From an uncultured Collinsella sp. (GTDB lineage: Bacteria > Actinomycetota > Coriobacteriia > Coriobacteriales > Coriobacteriaceae), in NCBI GenBank assembly GCA_900540855.1, contig UQHK01000018.1:1-41022 (forward strand): DNA of 41,022 nt. Reading direction: 5' to 3'. The notes beneath the pieces were generated by a model. That model was not told where the DNA came from. It did no database searches and saw only the letters and a program-made list of their open reading frames with translations. Below are positions 24,639 through 33,194 of the stretch, one piece after another. Numbering within the stretch: position 1 is the first letter of the stretch; every line of letters begins with the position of its first letter. Made by a program: the position numbers and the translations under genes.

Positions 24639-25124
24639 CTATTCCTCCCGGCAAGCGCACGCGCAGGTGGCGTACTCGGGAAACGCTTCGCGGTCGGCGA
24701 ACTTGGGATCGACGGCCGGGAACTGGCGGTGAGCGACGATGTCGCCGAGCGAAACGGAATCGAGGTAGTCGCGCATCAACGCCTGGGCTCCGGCCCACAG
24801 GGGATGATAGCAGCACGCGCCCATGCGCGCACAGTCGCCATCGGGTGCGGTGCAATCGTTCATAACCATAGGACCCTGAACGGCCTCGACGACCTGACGA
24901 ATGGTGACGTCGTCCGGACTGACCTTGAGACGCATGCCACCGTGGACGCCACGCAGGCTCTCCACAATACCGGCCTGGACCAAGCCGTGTTGAATCGAAC
25001 GGGCAAACGAATACGGGACATTGACCTCTTCGGCAGCGGTGCGAACAGAAAGCAAACACTCCGGATCCTCGGCAAGCATCGCCAGCATACGAAGGGCGTA
25101 ATCAGTCTTCCTCGATATGTCCAT
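24639..25124 (-). CDS. Rrf2-family transcriptional regulator
   Basis: The 161-residue protein opens MDISRKTDYALRML, the standard Rrf2 start, with a winged helix in residues 1-85. Cysteines 91, 98, 104 and 105 (NDCTAPDGDCARMGACC) lie where IscR and NsrR hold their iron-sulfur cluster, so it probably senses iron-sulfur status, redox or nitric oxide. The C-terminus adds an unusual CACAC (154-158). The ATG at 25124 has AAAGGGG four bases upstream; a longer reading to 25232 has no ribosome site. It is the first gene of a pair with the MutY-like gene, and a good -10 box lies at 25285-25290. Confidence 0.92.
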   Translation of the reverse strand: MDISRKTDYALRMLAMLAEDPECLLSVRTAAEEVNVPYSFARSIQHGLVQAGIVESLRGVHGGMRLKVSPDDVTIRQVVEAVQGPMVMNDCTAPDGDCARMGACCYHPLWAGAQALMRDYLDSVSLGDIVAHRQFPAVDPKFADREAFPEYATCACACREE

Positions 25125-25284
25125 TTTTCCCCTTTCAAGGAATACGAACAGCTCGAACGAGCTCCGGGGCCGAGCTTGTGTCGAGACGCTAAATGACCGC
25201 CAGGACATCCAAATGGTAAATCGGATATCCACTGAGTGCCGCGCTTGGAGCGAAATGCATCAGATGCGGCGCACAGTGCAATTT

Positions 25285-25313
25285 AGTATAACCTAACCCC
25301 CTGTCTCGTTGAA
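25285..25313 (-). promoter_or_regulatory. Candidate promoter of the Rrf2 gene
   Basis: On the minus strand TTCAAC (25313-25308) and TATACT (25290-25285) are separated by 17 bases. It would give a leader of about 150 bases before the Rrf2 start, in which GGACATCC (25203-25210) and GGATATCC (25223-25230) form a possible operator. Confidence 0.45.
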
Positions 25314-25445
25314 CAGGTGTTGCGCAACAAAGCTGCTGTTTAGACAGATATGCTTATTGGATTTTACTTGCGTTCCCGAAGGCGCGGAGATTCTGGGCAA
25401 AGATGCCTCAGGGCGATCGTTCTATCGAAACAAAGTGTATCAAAC

Positions 25446-25474
25446 GCAAAAAGCCACGTCCGAAGACGTGGCTT
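25446..25474 (-). terminator. Terminator of tRNA-Asp
   Basis: AAGCCACGTC (25451-25460), CGAA loop, GACGTGGCTT (25465-25474), with TTTTTG following on the minus strand. It starts 10 bases after the tRNA 3' end. Confidence 0.9.
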
Positions 25475-25483
25475 TAATTGCGT

Positions 25484-25561
<78 letters not shown>

Positions 25562-25607
25562 AGGCAGACGTTCGCGTTTGTTTCCGCTCGCGTGCGCTGC
25601 GGGGATT

Positions 25608-25637
25608 AGTATACACAGAAGTCTGTCCGGCGCGCAA
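25608..25637 (-). promoter_or_regulatory. Promoter of tRNA-Asp
   Basis: On the minus strand TATACT (25613-25608) is a near-consensus -10 box, with TTGCGC (25637-25632) as a weak -35 at 18-base spacing. The tRNA 5' end is 46 bases downstream. Confidence 0.5.
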
Positions 25638-25669
25638 CAACTTTTTTGAAAAAATTTTTCGGTCCCTCC

Positions 25670-25815
25670 GGGAGGGTCTCCGGGGCCGGCGGGCGCGGGT
25701 TAAGTTTGCTGCTCTACAGTCCTACGCAAGACGGAAAGCACATTAAGTGCTTTCCTTTGCGTGCGGAACTCGCGACAAACTTAACCCCCCCGCCCTCGGC
25801 CCCGGAGACCCTCCC
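25670..25815. repeat. Large nested palindrome between tRNA and phosphoesterase
   Basis: Arm 25670-25708 (GGGAGGGTCTCCGGGGCCG at the outer end, GGGTTAAGTTTG at the inner end) is complementary to 25776-25815 with few mismatches. Inside, GGAAAGCAC (25733-25741), ATTAA and GTGCTTTCC (25747-25755) form a perfect hairpin flanked by ACGCAA/TTTGCGT. The whole can form one long rod. It encodes no protein and is about 155 bases downstream of the metallophosphoesterase stop. Confidence 0.8.
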
Positions 25816-25933
25816 TGCCGTCACATTGTTCGAGCCGTTGTTGTTGCTCGCCGCTTCGCGGCTCGGCGGCCCCGTTCTCCGCGGCGGGGTTGTCTAAGGT
25901 TTTTGTTGAAGCTCGGCCATTGGCTCAAATGGA

Positions 25934-25961
25934 AACGGGGAACGCATCTGCATCCCCCGTT
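25934..25961. terminator. Terminator hairpin after the metallophosphoesterase
   Basis: AACGGGG (25934-25940) and CCCCGTT (25955-25961) with T-runs on both outer sides (TTTTTG on plus, TTTCC on minus). It is 11 bases from the phosphoesterase stop. Confidence 0.6.
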
Positions 25962-25971
25962 TTTGTTGCGG

Positions 25972-26439
25972 TTAGTCTAGGTCAATAAACTTGGTGCTTA
26001 TAATCTTGCCGTCTTTTACTAGCATTCTGGCCATGGTGGGGCCTCGGGTGCCTCGGGGGTAGCTGGCGCTGCCCGGGTTGAGGACTAAGCAACGGCCCAC
26101 TTGGGCTTCTTTGGTTACGTGGGTGTGGCCGTTGATGGCTACGTCCACGGATCCCACCGGAAGGTCTTCGCGGTAGTGGGCTACGGCGAATTTGAGGCCT
26201 TCGTAAGTAAAGAGCGCAAGACGGTCTACATCGGGGCCGTAGTCGCGGTAGTAATCGTTGTTGCCCAATACGGCCCGTACAGGGGCGATGGTGCACAGGT
26301 GCTCGTAGTCCATCTCTGACGTGAGGTCGCCAGCGTGGATGATCAGGTCTGCGCCCTCAAGCTCATCCAAGAGCGCAGGCGATAAATAGCCGTGGGTGTC
26401 CGAGATGATGTCGATACGCTTGGCGCTTGCACTGTTCAT
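25972..26439 (-). CDS. YfcE/MJ0936-type metallophosphoesterase
   Basis: This 155-residue calcineurin-like phosphodiesterase has the compact set of metal-binding motifs: ISDTHG (Asp14, His16), HAGDLT (Asp38), LGNND (Asn61), AHY (His88) and NGHTH (His105, His107). Family members hydrolyse phosphodiesters in vitro with a two-metal centre; cellular substrates are mostly unknown. The ATG at 26439 has GAAGGGA upstream. It is flanked by terminators and probably monocistronic. Confidence 0.93.
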   Translation of the reverse strand: MNSASAKRIDIISDTHGYLSPALLDELEGADLIIHAGDLTSEMDYEHLCTIAPVRAVLGNNDYYRDYGPDVDRLALFTYEGLKFAVAHYREDLPVGSVDVAINGHTHVTKEAQVGRCLVLNPGSASYPRGTRGPTMARMLVKDGKIISTKFIDLD

Positions 26440-26478
26440 GGGATCCCTTCCGCAAAAAACGATTCGGCAGATACATAC

Positions 26479-26529
26479 AAAAAAGGCCCCACGGCTCCGC
26501 AGACGATGGGTCTACAGGGCTGCGGGGCC
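26479..26529 (-). terminator. Terminator of the first LytTR system
   Basis: GGCCCC (26485-26490) and GGGGCC (26524-26529) close an imperfect stem; the minus strand continues TTTTTTG. It is just after the response-regulator stop codon. Confidence 0.75.
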
Positions 26530-26535
26530 AGTGTG

Positions 26536-27252
26536 CTAGAGACTCAAGGCCTTCTTGAGCGGCACGACGCGGCGGCGCGAAACCGGCACGCGTTCGTCGA
26601 CGCCCGTAATGCCCAGCTGGATGGCGCCCGAGGGCACCGTCTCGACGTCCGTAACGCACGCCAAGTTGACGATATAGCGGCGGTGAACACGGAAGAAGCC
26701 AAAGTCGCAGAGCTTGGCCTCAAACTGCGCCAGCGAGGTCGTCGACAAAAAGCGATCATCGACGGTATAGATGCAGGAGTAATCGTCCTTGGCCATGATA
26801 AAGCGAATGTCGTCCACGGGAATGAGCACCTTGCGGCCGCCCTTTTCCACCGGGATACGCTCGATGGTCACCTTGCTGTCCGTAACCGGCTTGGCGCGTT
26901 GCATGACCTTCTCGATCGCGCGATCCAAGCGAGCTTCCTCGACCGGCTTCATCAGATAATCGACGGCATCCACGTCGAATGCCTCGACCGCATGGTCGCT
27001 ATACGCAGTCACAAATACGATCGCCGGCGGATTTTTGAGCTTATGCAGCGCCTCGGCAAGTTGCAGGCCCGAGGCACCGGGCATCGAGATATCGAGAAAC
27101 ACGACATCCACGCGACTTTCCATAAGCATCTCGATGGCGGAGCGGACGCTCGACGCCTCCGTGATCGTGCCGATCTTGCCCGTTTGCTCGAGCAAGAAGC
27201 GAAGCTCCGAGCGAGCCGGCGCCTCATCATCCACAATCATCGCACGCAGCAT
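26536..27252 (-). CDS. LytTR-family response regulator, system 1
   Basis: The 238-residue protein has a receiver domain (residues 1-120) with the acidic pair Asp8/Asp9, phospho-acceptor Asp54 (VVFLDISMPG) and Lys in YLMKPVEEARL. It continues into a LytTR DNA-binding domain (about 135-238, GGRKVLIPVDDIRFIMAKDDYSCIYTVDDRFLSTTSLAQFEAKL, then FFRVHRRYIVNLACV). The start at 27252 has GAAAGG ten bases upstream. It is 72 bases downstream of its sensor kinase gene. The protein is clearly paralogous to the regulator at 32422. Targets are unknown; LytTR regulators often control cell-surface, autolysis or transport genes. Confidence 0.95.
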   Translation of the reverse strand: MLRAMIVDDEAPARSELRFLLEQTGKIGTITEASSVRSAIEMLMESRVDVVFLDISMPGASGLQLAEALHKLKNPPAIVFVTAYSDHAVEAFDVDAVDYLMKPVEEARLDRAIEKVMQRAKPVTDSKVTIERIPVEKGGRKVLIPVDDIRFIMAKDDYSCIYTVDDRFLSTTSLAQFEAKLCDFGFFRVHRRYIVNLACVTDVETVPSGAIQLGITGVDERVPVSRRRVVPLKKALSL

Positions 27253-27324
27253 AGGGATAAAACCTTTCGTCAACTAACTACGCCGGGCATCCGTCGCATG
27301 ACGTTGAGCCCGTAGCCTTTTATT

Positions 27325-28668
27325 TTACTCTTGAATGTCAAAGATGCTCTCTGACAAATCAAGATGAAGAAGCACTTTGGTGCCCTTGCCCGGCGCCGAT
27401 TCGACACGCGTATAGGAGTGCGGCCCAAAAAAGCGATGGATGCGCTCCGAAATATTGTGCATGGCCACACCGGCGCCACCACCCTGGGGAGAGCTGGCGT
27501 CGGGACGGGCAGAGCGCTCGTCAAACAGTCTGGCGGCGGTACCCTCATCCATGCCCACGCCATTATCGGCCACGGCAATCAAGATTGCATCCTCGCCGTC
27601 TTGGTGAACGGTCACGTCGATCCTCAGGGCGTCGTCATCGCCCATACCATGACGTACGGCGTTCTCGACAATCGGCTGGATCACGAACGCCGGCACCAGC
27701 GTATCTTCCACGTCCTCGGACACATCGAACGTCGCAAGCACGCGGTCCTCGCCAAAGCGGGCCTTCTCAAAGGTAAGGTAGCGCTTGGTCTGTGCGACCT
27801 CGCGCGAGACCGGAATAAGCGATCCCGAGTTGTCGAGCGTGGCGCGATAGAACGATGAGAACTCACGAAGCAGTTCGCGGGCCCTCAGCGGGTCGGTGCG
27901 CGTAAACGATGCAATGGTGTTCAGCGTGTTGAACAGGAAGTGCGGGTTAATCTGCGCCTGCAGCGCACGCACCTCGGCGCGCGCCGTGAGTTCCTTTTGC
28001 ACCTCGAGCTCGTGGATGGCGAGCTGCGTGGACAAGATCTCGGCAAAGCCCGAGGCAAGCGCGTACTGGGTACGGTCGACGGCGCGCGGGGTCTTGTAGT
28101 AGAACTTGAGCGTGCCGACGGTACGATCGCCCACCTTGATGGGGGCGATAATGCCGGCGGGGACTTGGTTGTGCGAGCCGTCCGAGCCCACGACATCCAC
28201 CATACGGTTGAACGACTGCACGATGCCATGTTCGATAACGTAGCGTGTGGCAAGCGTGTGGATGGGAGAATCTGGCAATAGTTTTTCCTCAAACTCGCCC
28301 GCGCAGGCAAGCACGTTGTCCTCGTCGGTAATGGCCACCGTCATGGCGCGCGTCTCGGGCAAAATGCGCTGGCACACCAAACGCGCCGACTCCTGCGTCA
28401 GACCGCCCTTAATGTCCTCGAGCATGGCCGAGGCCACCGAGAGCGTTTCCTCGGTGTACTGAGAGCGCACCGAATCGGGATTGAGCGTCAAAAAGATAAA
28501 GATGCACAGAAAGATGCACAGCAGCGCGCAGGCAATCACCGTGGCGATCGGCTCGATACCGGTCACCAAGGCAAAAATAAAGTACATCAGCACGCAAATG
28601 GCGCAGACAACGGCGATGATACGAAAGATTGATATTGAACTATCGCGCTGGGCGCGGCGGTCGATCAT
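27325..28668 (-). CDS. LytS-type sensor histidine kinase, system 1
   Basis: The 447-residue membrane kinase has two N-terminal transmembrane helices (about 14-36 and 40-62), a GAF-like sensory region (about 75-215, with DEDNVLACAG and APIKVGDRTVGTLKFYY), and a His_kinase domain. The phospho-acceptor is His243 in LQAQINPHFLFNTLNTIASF, and the ATPase domain has VENAVRHG and ADNGVGMDE. The ATG at 28668 overlaps the stop codon of the upstream glycosyltransferase as ATGA, with GGAGGGG five bases ahead, so it is translationally coupled to that gene. It feeds the LytTR regulator at 26536. The stimulus is unknown. Confidence 0.95.
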   Translation of the reverse strand: MIDRRAQRDSSISIFRIIAVVCAICVLMYFIFALVTGIEPIATVIACALLCIFLCIFIFLTLNPDSVRSQYTEETLSVASAMLEDIKGGLTQESARLVCQRILPETRAMTVAITDEDNVLACAGEFEEKLLPDSPIHTLATRYVIEHGIVQSFNRMVDVVGSDGSHNQVPAGIIAPIKVGDRTVGTLKFYYKTPRAVDRTQYALASGFAEILSTQLAIHELEVQKELTARAEVRALQAQINPHFLFNTLNTIASFTRTDPLRARELLREFSSFYRATLDNSGSLIPVSREVAQTKRYLTFEKARFGEDRVLATFDVSEDVEDTLVPAFVIQPIVENAVRHGMGDDDALRIDVTVHQDGEDAILIAVADNGVGMDEGTAARLFDERSARPDASSPQGGGAGVAMHNISERIHRFFGPHSYTRVESAPGKGTKVLLHLDLSESIFDIQE

Positions 28669-29852
28669 TCAGTCCCCTCCAGGATGCTGGTCAGTTGTGC
28701 GTCACGCCAGAGACCGTCCATAATCTTGGGCCAAAAGCTCTGGAAACGCAGGTAGCTTGCGGCGTTTTGGCGCGCGTAGGTCTTTGCCTCGTCAATACCG
28801 TGACGCCAAATGCGAAGGTAGCCCTCGTGCTCGCGGGTAAACATGCTGCGGACCATGGCGGTCTTGCGCACGCGGTCGTCGAGCTCGCGCGAAATCCACG
28901 GGCCCGGGTAGGGCATGAGCGATGCCGCCGTAACGGGAATGAGCTCCTTTTGATGCGCGGCAAATGTCAACTTGGCCCGTTCGTAGTACCAACGGTATAC
29001 ATCCTGCATAAAGCGCGGTGAGCGCTTTTCGGACTCCGGAGGCAGATGGCGCACGGTCCACTCGTTATCGAACCACACGTCGTAGCCAAACATGCGCATG
29101 TTAAAGAGGTAATCCAAGTCCTCGCCGCGGGTGATAAACGGGTCAAAGGCCACACGCGTAAAGGCGCGGGCGTGCAGGGCCATCAGGCCGCCGCACACGT
29201 AGTTGGAGCGCGAGATGCGGGTGCCCGAGAGCGCCTTTTTCATCCAACGGTTGAACTCGATGCGCTTGGTCCACCAACGATGGCAGATGCCCGCCTTGTC
29301 CGTAGGAGCCAGCGGCGAGCCGTCGCGATCGTAGAAATAGCCGCTCTTGACCAAGATCGGCAAGCCCTGACGCGTCTGCTGCCCCAACGCATAGGTCGCG
29401 CGCTTCATAAAGTCGGCGTCGATGACAGTCTCATCGTCATCCAAAAAGATAACCGCGTCATGCCCCAGCACAGCGGCACAAGCTAGCCCCATGTTGCGGA
29501 TGGCACCGTAGCCTCGCAGGCTCACGCACTCGCCCGAACCCTTGGGTGCGATCTGAGCAACCCGGTCTGCGATGCGCGAGGCCTGGGTGTTGGTGACAAC
29601 GGTGACCTTGAGCGTGGGATGCGCGTCGACAATCTCGTGCACGCGCAGCGACACATCGGCTGTGGCAGAAACGGGACAGACCACCAAAAGGATGATGCGC
29701 GGGATGTCGCGCACCTGCTCAAGCGAGGCCAGGCAGCGGTCGAGTTCGGGATTGTCGGCGTTGAGTCGTGTCGAATGGTCATAGGTGCCAGGGGCGTTTG
29801 CGCGAGCGTCATCGCCCGCCCAATACGTTGGAATCACGACCGTGGCGTTCAT
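28665..29852 (-). CDS. GT2-type glycosyltransferase
   Basis: The 395-residue cytoplasmic protein has a GT-A fold. VVIPTY opens it, LRGYGAIRNMGL lies near the nucleotide-sugar site, VIFLDDDETVIDADF carries the metal-binding DxD-type motif, and ITRGEDLDYLFN holds the catalytic acidic residues. No transmembrane segment is evident. The ATG at 29852 has GGGAGGG upstream. Its stop overlaps the start of a LytS-type kinase (ATGA), an unusual coupling that makes a link between surface glycan synthesis and this signalling pair likely. Donor and acceptor are unknown. Confidence 0.88.
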   Translation of the reverse strand: MNATVVIPTYWAGDDARANAPGTYDHSTRLNADNPELDRCLASLEQVRDIPRIILLVVCPVSATADVSLRVHEIVDAHPTLKVTVVTNTQASRIADRVAQIAPKGSGECVSLRGYGAIRNMGLACAAVLGHDAVIFLDDDETVIDADFMKRATYALGQQTRQGLPILVKSGYFYDRDGSPLAPTDKAGICHRWWTKRIEFNRWMKKALSGTRISRSNYVCGGLMALHARAFTRVAFDPFITRGEDLDYLFNMRMFGYDVWFDNEWTVRHLPPESEKRSPRFMQDVYRWYYERAKLTFAAHQKELIPVTAASLMPYPGPWISRELDDRVRKTAMVRSMFTREHEGYLRIWRHGIDEAKTYARQNAASYLRFQSFWPKIMDGLWRDAQLTSILEGTE

Positions 29853-29873
29853 GCCTTACCCTCCCTGCAACAC

Positions 29874-29909
29874 AAAAACGGGACGCCGCCAAACACAGGC
29901 GACGCCCCG
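29874..29909 (-). terminator. Terminator of the MFS transporter gene
   Basis: CGGGACGCCGCC (29879-29890) and GGCGACGCCCCG (29898-29909) pair with wobbles; TTTTTG follows on the minus strand (29878-29874). Confidence 0.75.
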
Positions 29910-30023
29910 CGACCTAGCTGACTCCATCATACCCACTTGGGCTAATCATTGTTCGAAAGTCAGAATGTTTATTGCGGATAACCCCAAAAGAGTATCGCGG
30001 CGGACGCAATTACCGGCAAGTTC

Positions 30024-31283
30024 CTATGCGGCCTGCTCTGCCGTCTGAGACATGCGGGACAGACGGACCAGCAGCACAAAGCCCACCACCAGCAGCACGC
30101 CGATAGACAGGACGCCCAGCGAGGGGTTGCCGGTCAGCGAGGTGACGACCGACACCAAGAAGGTGCCCATAACACTTGCATAGCGGCCAAAGATATCAAA
30201 GAAGCCGTAGTACTCGTTGGACTTTTCCTTGGGAATAATGCGGCCAAAGTAGCTGCGGCTGAGCGCCTGCACGCCGCCCTGGAACAGGCCGACCATAATG
30301 GCAAGCACCCAAAACTCAAAGGCGGTCTTTAGGAAGAACGCGGCGAACAGCACAATGCCCATATAGGCGGCGACTGCCACCAAGATCATATTGAGTGTGC
30401 CCACGCGACCGGCGAGCTTGCCGTAGATGATGGCGGACGGGAAGGCCACGAACTGCGTGACGAGCAGCGCCAGGACCAACTGGGTCGAATCGATGCCCAA
30501 GGCCGATCCGTAGCTGGTTGCCATGGAAATGACCGTGTGCACACCGTCGATATAGAAGAAGAACGCGATCATGTAGACCAGCACGGTCTTGTTGTGGGCG
30601 ATCTCGCGCATGGTGTGTCCGACCTCGGAGAACACGCCGCCCACGATGTGGCCGATAGTGTCCTCGGGACCGCGCTCGCGACCGTACTTCTGCTTATAGG
30701 TGCGAATGAGCGGCAGGGTAAAGATGAGCCACCAGGCACCAGTGATGATAAACGACAGACGCGTTGCCAGCATGGTGGGGACACCAAGAGCGGGGCCACC
30801 CATGATAAGCGCCAGGCAGATGATGAACGGCACAGTGGAACCGATGTAGCCCCAGGCATAGCCCGAGCTGGACACGACGTCCATGCGCTCGTCGGTGGTA
30901 ATGTCGGGCAGCATAGCGTCGTAGAACGTCATAGAAGAGTTGAGGCCGATGGTGCACAGCACGTACACAGTCAAAAATGCCATGGCGGACATTGGGATAG
31001 CCTGCGCCAGGCAAAGAACCAGGCCCGTGAGGAAGAAGCCCAAGAAGAACTTGATCTTGTTGCCGGCGTAATCGGCAAGCGCGCCCAGAATGGGCATGAG
31101 CATGGCAATGACCAGCGAGGCAATCGTCTGAGCGTTGCCCCAAGCGACCACCAGGTCTGCCGAGGAAGCACCGGTATTGATGGCGTTAAAGTAGATGGGC
31201 ACCACCGAGGTATTGAGCAGCACGAGGGCCGAGTTTCCCACATCGTACATGACCCAGTTACGCTCGAGCTTGGTGTATTTCAT
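30024..31283 (-). CDS. MFS transporter, UMF1/Atg22-like family
   Basis: The 419-residue protein has about twelve transmembrane helices. The N-terminal KYTKLERNWVMYDVGNSALVLLNTSVVPIYF is the signature of the UMF1 family, which includes vacuole-like amino-acid exporters of the Atg22 type. Further family segments are VVAWGNAQTIASLVIAMLMPILGALADYAG and GLFQGGVQALSRSYFGRIIPKEKSNEYYGFFDIFGRYASV. The substrate is not established in bacteria; amino-acid or peptide export is likely. The ATG at 31283 has AAGGG upstream at a long spacing. A terminator lies downstream, and the next gene upstream is about 100 bases away. Confidence 0.9.
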   Translation of the reverse strand: MKYTKLERNWVMYDVGNSALVLLNTSVVPIYFNAINTGASSADLVVAWGNAQTIASLVIAMLMPILGALADYAGNKIKFFLGFFLTGLVLCLAQAIPMSAMAFLTVYVLCTIGLNSSMTFYDAMLPDITTDERMDVVSSSGYAWGYIGSTVPFIICLALIMGGPALGVPTMLATRLSFIITGAWWLIFTLPLIRTYKQKYGRERGPEDTIGHIVGGVFSEVGHTMREIAHNKTVLVYMIAFFFYIDGVHTVISMATSYGSALGIDSTQLVLALLVTQFVAFPSAIIYGKLAGRVGTLNMILVAVAAYMGIVLFAAFFLKTAFEFWVLAIMVGLFQGGVQALSRSYFGRIIPKEKSNEYYGFFDIFGRYASVMGTFLVSVVTSLTGNPSLGVLSIGVLLVVGFVLLVRLSRMSQTAEQAA

Positions 31284-31384
31284 GGACAGGGACCCTTCGT
31301 ATTCGCCCGATATGCAGTTAGTTCATCGTACCCCAATTGTCCAGAAGCGCCGGTAAGGATTCGGCAAAGGGGCACGCATGGGCC

Positions 31385-32329
31385 CTACTCCTCGCGGTCG
31401 AACTCCTCGTCGGCGCCGAGCACGCGACCGCTGTAATTGACATGGTTGGTCACGGCTTCCATATCGCCGGTCTCGATAAAGCGGGCAACCGTGCACTCGT
31501 AATCGAGCAGCGCGCGGTCAAAGACCTCGGGGAAGCTCTCGGTCGAGACTTCATCGGTAAAAGGATTCTTCCATGTCAGATGGCCCAGGTTACCGGTGCG
31601 CTCGGGCAGCTCAGTCGTCACGCGATGGGCAAGGCCGTCGAGCAGCGAGTAGTCGTGCACCAAGCCCTCAACCAGCGAGATCGCGCGCGTCTTTGCGGAG
31701 CCGGCCGGCTCAATCGCGCGGTAAAGTCGCTGCATATTGGCAACGGCAGCACCGTACTCCCCCGCCGGAATGTCAATGCCGTACACGCGTCCGGCAACAT
31801 AGCTCATCAGCACGCCGGCCACGCGATTGATGCGATCGGTGGTGACGATCTCGCCCGCCGGCGGGTAATCGTCGACCGTAGCGCCATCGCGTTTAAGCTG
31901 CAGCATCAGTACATCCAGGTCGCTCTCGATCACGGCATGGACCTGACTGCTCGAATCCTCAAGCTCTGAATCGGACTCCACGATGCCAAACTGCTGCTCA
32001 TAGACAAAGGGATGGGCGTTGCGGTCGAGCACGTAATGAGACAGCAGGCCCAGCGCAAAGGCACGACCCAAGCTGGCGTCGCGCGGCAGCAGATGCGACA
32101 CGCCGTCGCGCAGGCACGCGAACTGGCGAGACATGCGCGACCGATGCATGACCTGCGCCAGCAGCGTGCAGTCGGAAACACGCGGTGTCAGAATGTGAAA
32201 GAAAAACGGGTCGGGGCCTTGGTTGCCCAAGATAAAGGCAATGCGCTCTTCATCGGACGTTATGACGCCCTGCGGAAGACGGTCGATGCTTTCCTCGCCA
32301 AACAGATGATGGGTGATAAGCGCGGGCAT
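31385..32329 (-). CDS. Zinc-dependent phospholipase C family protein
   Basis: The 314-residue protein has the conserved start MPALITHHLFGEE (His7, His8), GNQGPDPFF at about 35-43, and LLSHYVLDRNAHPFVYEQ (His98, Asp102, His106) with later His131 and Glu135, the metal-binding pattern of the Zn_dep_PLPC domain. In this group some are secreted lecithinases, but many, like this one, lack a signal peptide and are intracellular with unknown substrates. The ATG at 32329 has GAAAGGA upstream; the frame is open ten codons further without support. No operon partner is clear. Confidence 0.85.
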   Translation of the reverse strand: MPALITHHLFGEESIDRLPQGVITSDEERIAFILGNQGPDPFFFHILTPRVSDCTLLAQVMHRSRMSRQFACLRDGVSHLLPRDASLGRAFALGLLSHYVLDRNAHPFVYEQQFGIVESDSELEDSSSQVHAVIESDLDVLMLQLKRDGATVDDYPPAGEIVTTDRINRVAGVLMSYVAGRVYGIDIPAGEYGAAVANMQRLYRAIEPAGSAKTRAISLVEGLVHDYSLLDGLAHRVTTELPERTGNLGHLTWKNPFTDEVSTESFPEVFDRALLDYECTVARFIETGDMEAVTNHVNYSGRVLGADEEFDREE

Positions 32330-32421
32330 AATGATCCTTTCGATTTCATTCGATGCCACCCATTATGCCCACCGCGCGCCCATGCCAAACCTGCGATGGT
32401 AAACGACAGCACGCAGACCGT

Positions 32422-33156
32422 CTACGCAAGCCCCAAGTGTGCTTTAACCTCGGCAGCGCGACGGCGGGACACCGGTACCGTCGAGTTCACGCGGTCAAGC
32501 CTGAGCTCCATCAACCCCGTGGAGCCAATCTCAACATTGTGCACGTCTTCCAAATTGACCAGGTAGCTGCGATGAACGCGAATAAAGCCCTCGGAGTCCA
32601 AGCGACGCTCGAGCGAAGAGATCGACTCATTGATCAGGTACGTTCCCTCGGCGCAGATGGCGTTGCAAAAATCGGCGCGCGCCTCAAAGTAGCAGACGTC
32701 TGCGGCAGGAATGAACACCTTTTTGCCCCCGCGGTCCACCGTCAGACGCAAAGGCTGGCGCGGAGCGTGGATAACACGACGGGCACCCAAGGCTGCCTCG
32801 ATCTTGTCGAGTGCCTTTGACAGGCGTGCGTCCTCGACCGGCTTGACGACATAGTCGACCGCATCAAGGTTATACGCATCGGCGGCAAACTCGGCAAACG
32901 CCGTCACAAACACAACCACCGGCGGCGTCTTTAGGTTCTGCAGCGTCTCGGCAAGCTCAATTCCCGAGCGGCCGGGCATCGTGATGTCCAAAAACAGCAC
33001 GTCAGGTTTGTTCGACAGAATCGACTCCACGGCTTCGGTGACATTGCCCGCCTCGGCAATCTGGCCCACACGCGTATCCTTTTCCAACAGATAGCGTAGC
33101 TCAGCCCTAATTGGGGGCTCGTCATCAACCACCAAGATGTTCCAGCCTTCGGACAT
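32422..33156 (-). CDS. LytTR-family response regulator, system 2
   Basis: The 244-residue protein has a receiver domain with Asp11/Asp12, phospho-acceptor Asp57 (VLFLDITMPGRSG) and YVVKPVEDARL, followed by a LytTR DNA-binding domain (about 140-244, GGKKVFIPAADVCYFEARADFCNAIC, FIRVHRSYLVNLEDV). The ATG at 33156 has GAGGGGAA upstream. It is 38 bases after its sensor kinase. Sequence and order match the system at 26536-28668, so the two arose by duplication. Confidence 0.95.
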   Translation of the reverse strand: MSEGWNILVVDDEPPIRAELRYLLEKDTRVGQIAEAGNVTEAVESILSNKPDVLFLDITMPGRSGIELAETLQNLKTPPVVVFVTAFAEFAADAYNLDAVDYVVKPVEDARLSKALDKIEAALGARRVIHAPRQPLRLTVDRGGKKVFIPAADVCYFEARADFCNAICAEGTYLINESISSLERRLDSEGFIRVHRSYLVNLEDVHNVEIGSTGLMELRLDRVNSTVPVSRRRAAEVKAHLGLA

Positions 33157-33194
33157 ATGTGCTTCCCCTCTTTTTCTCTCAATCCAACCGCGTG

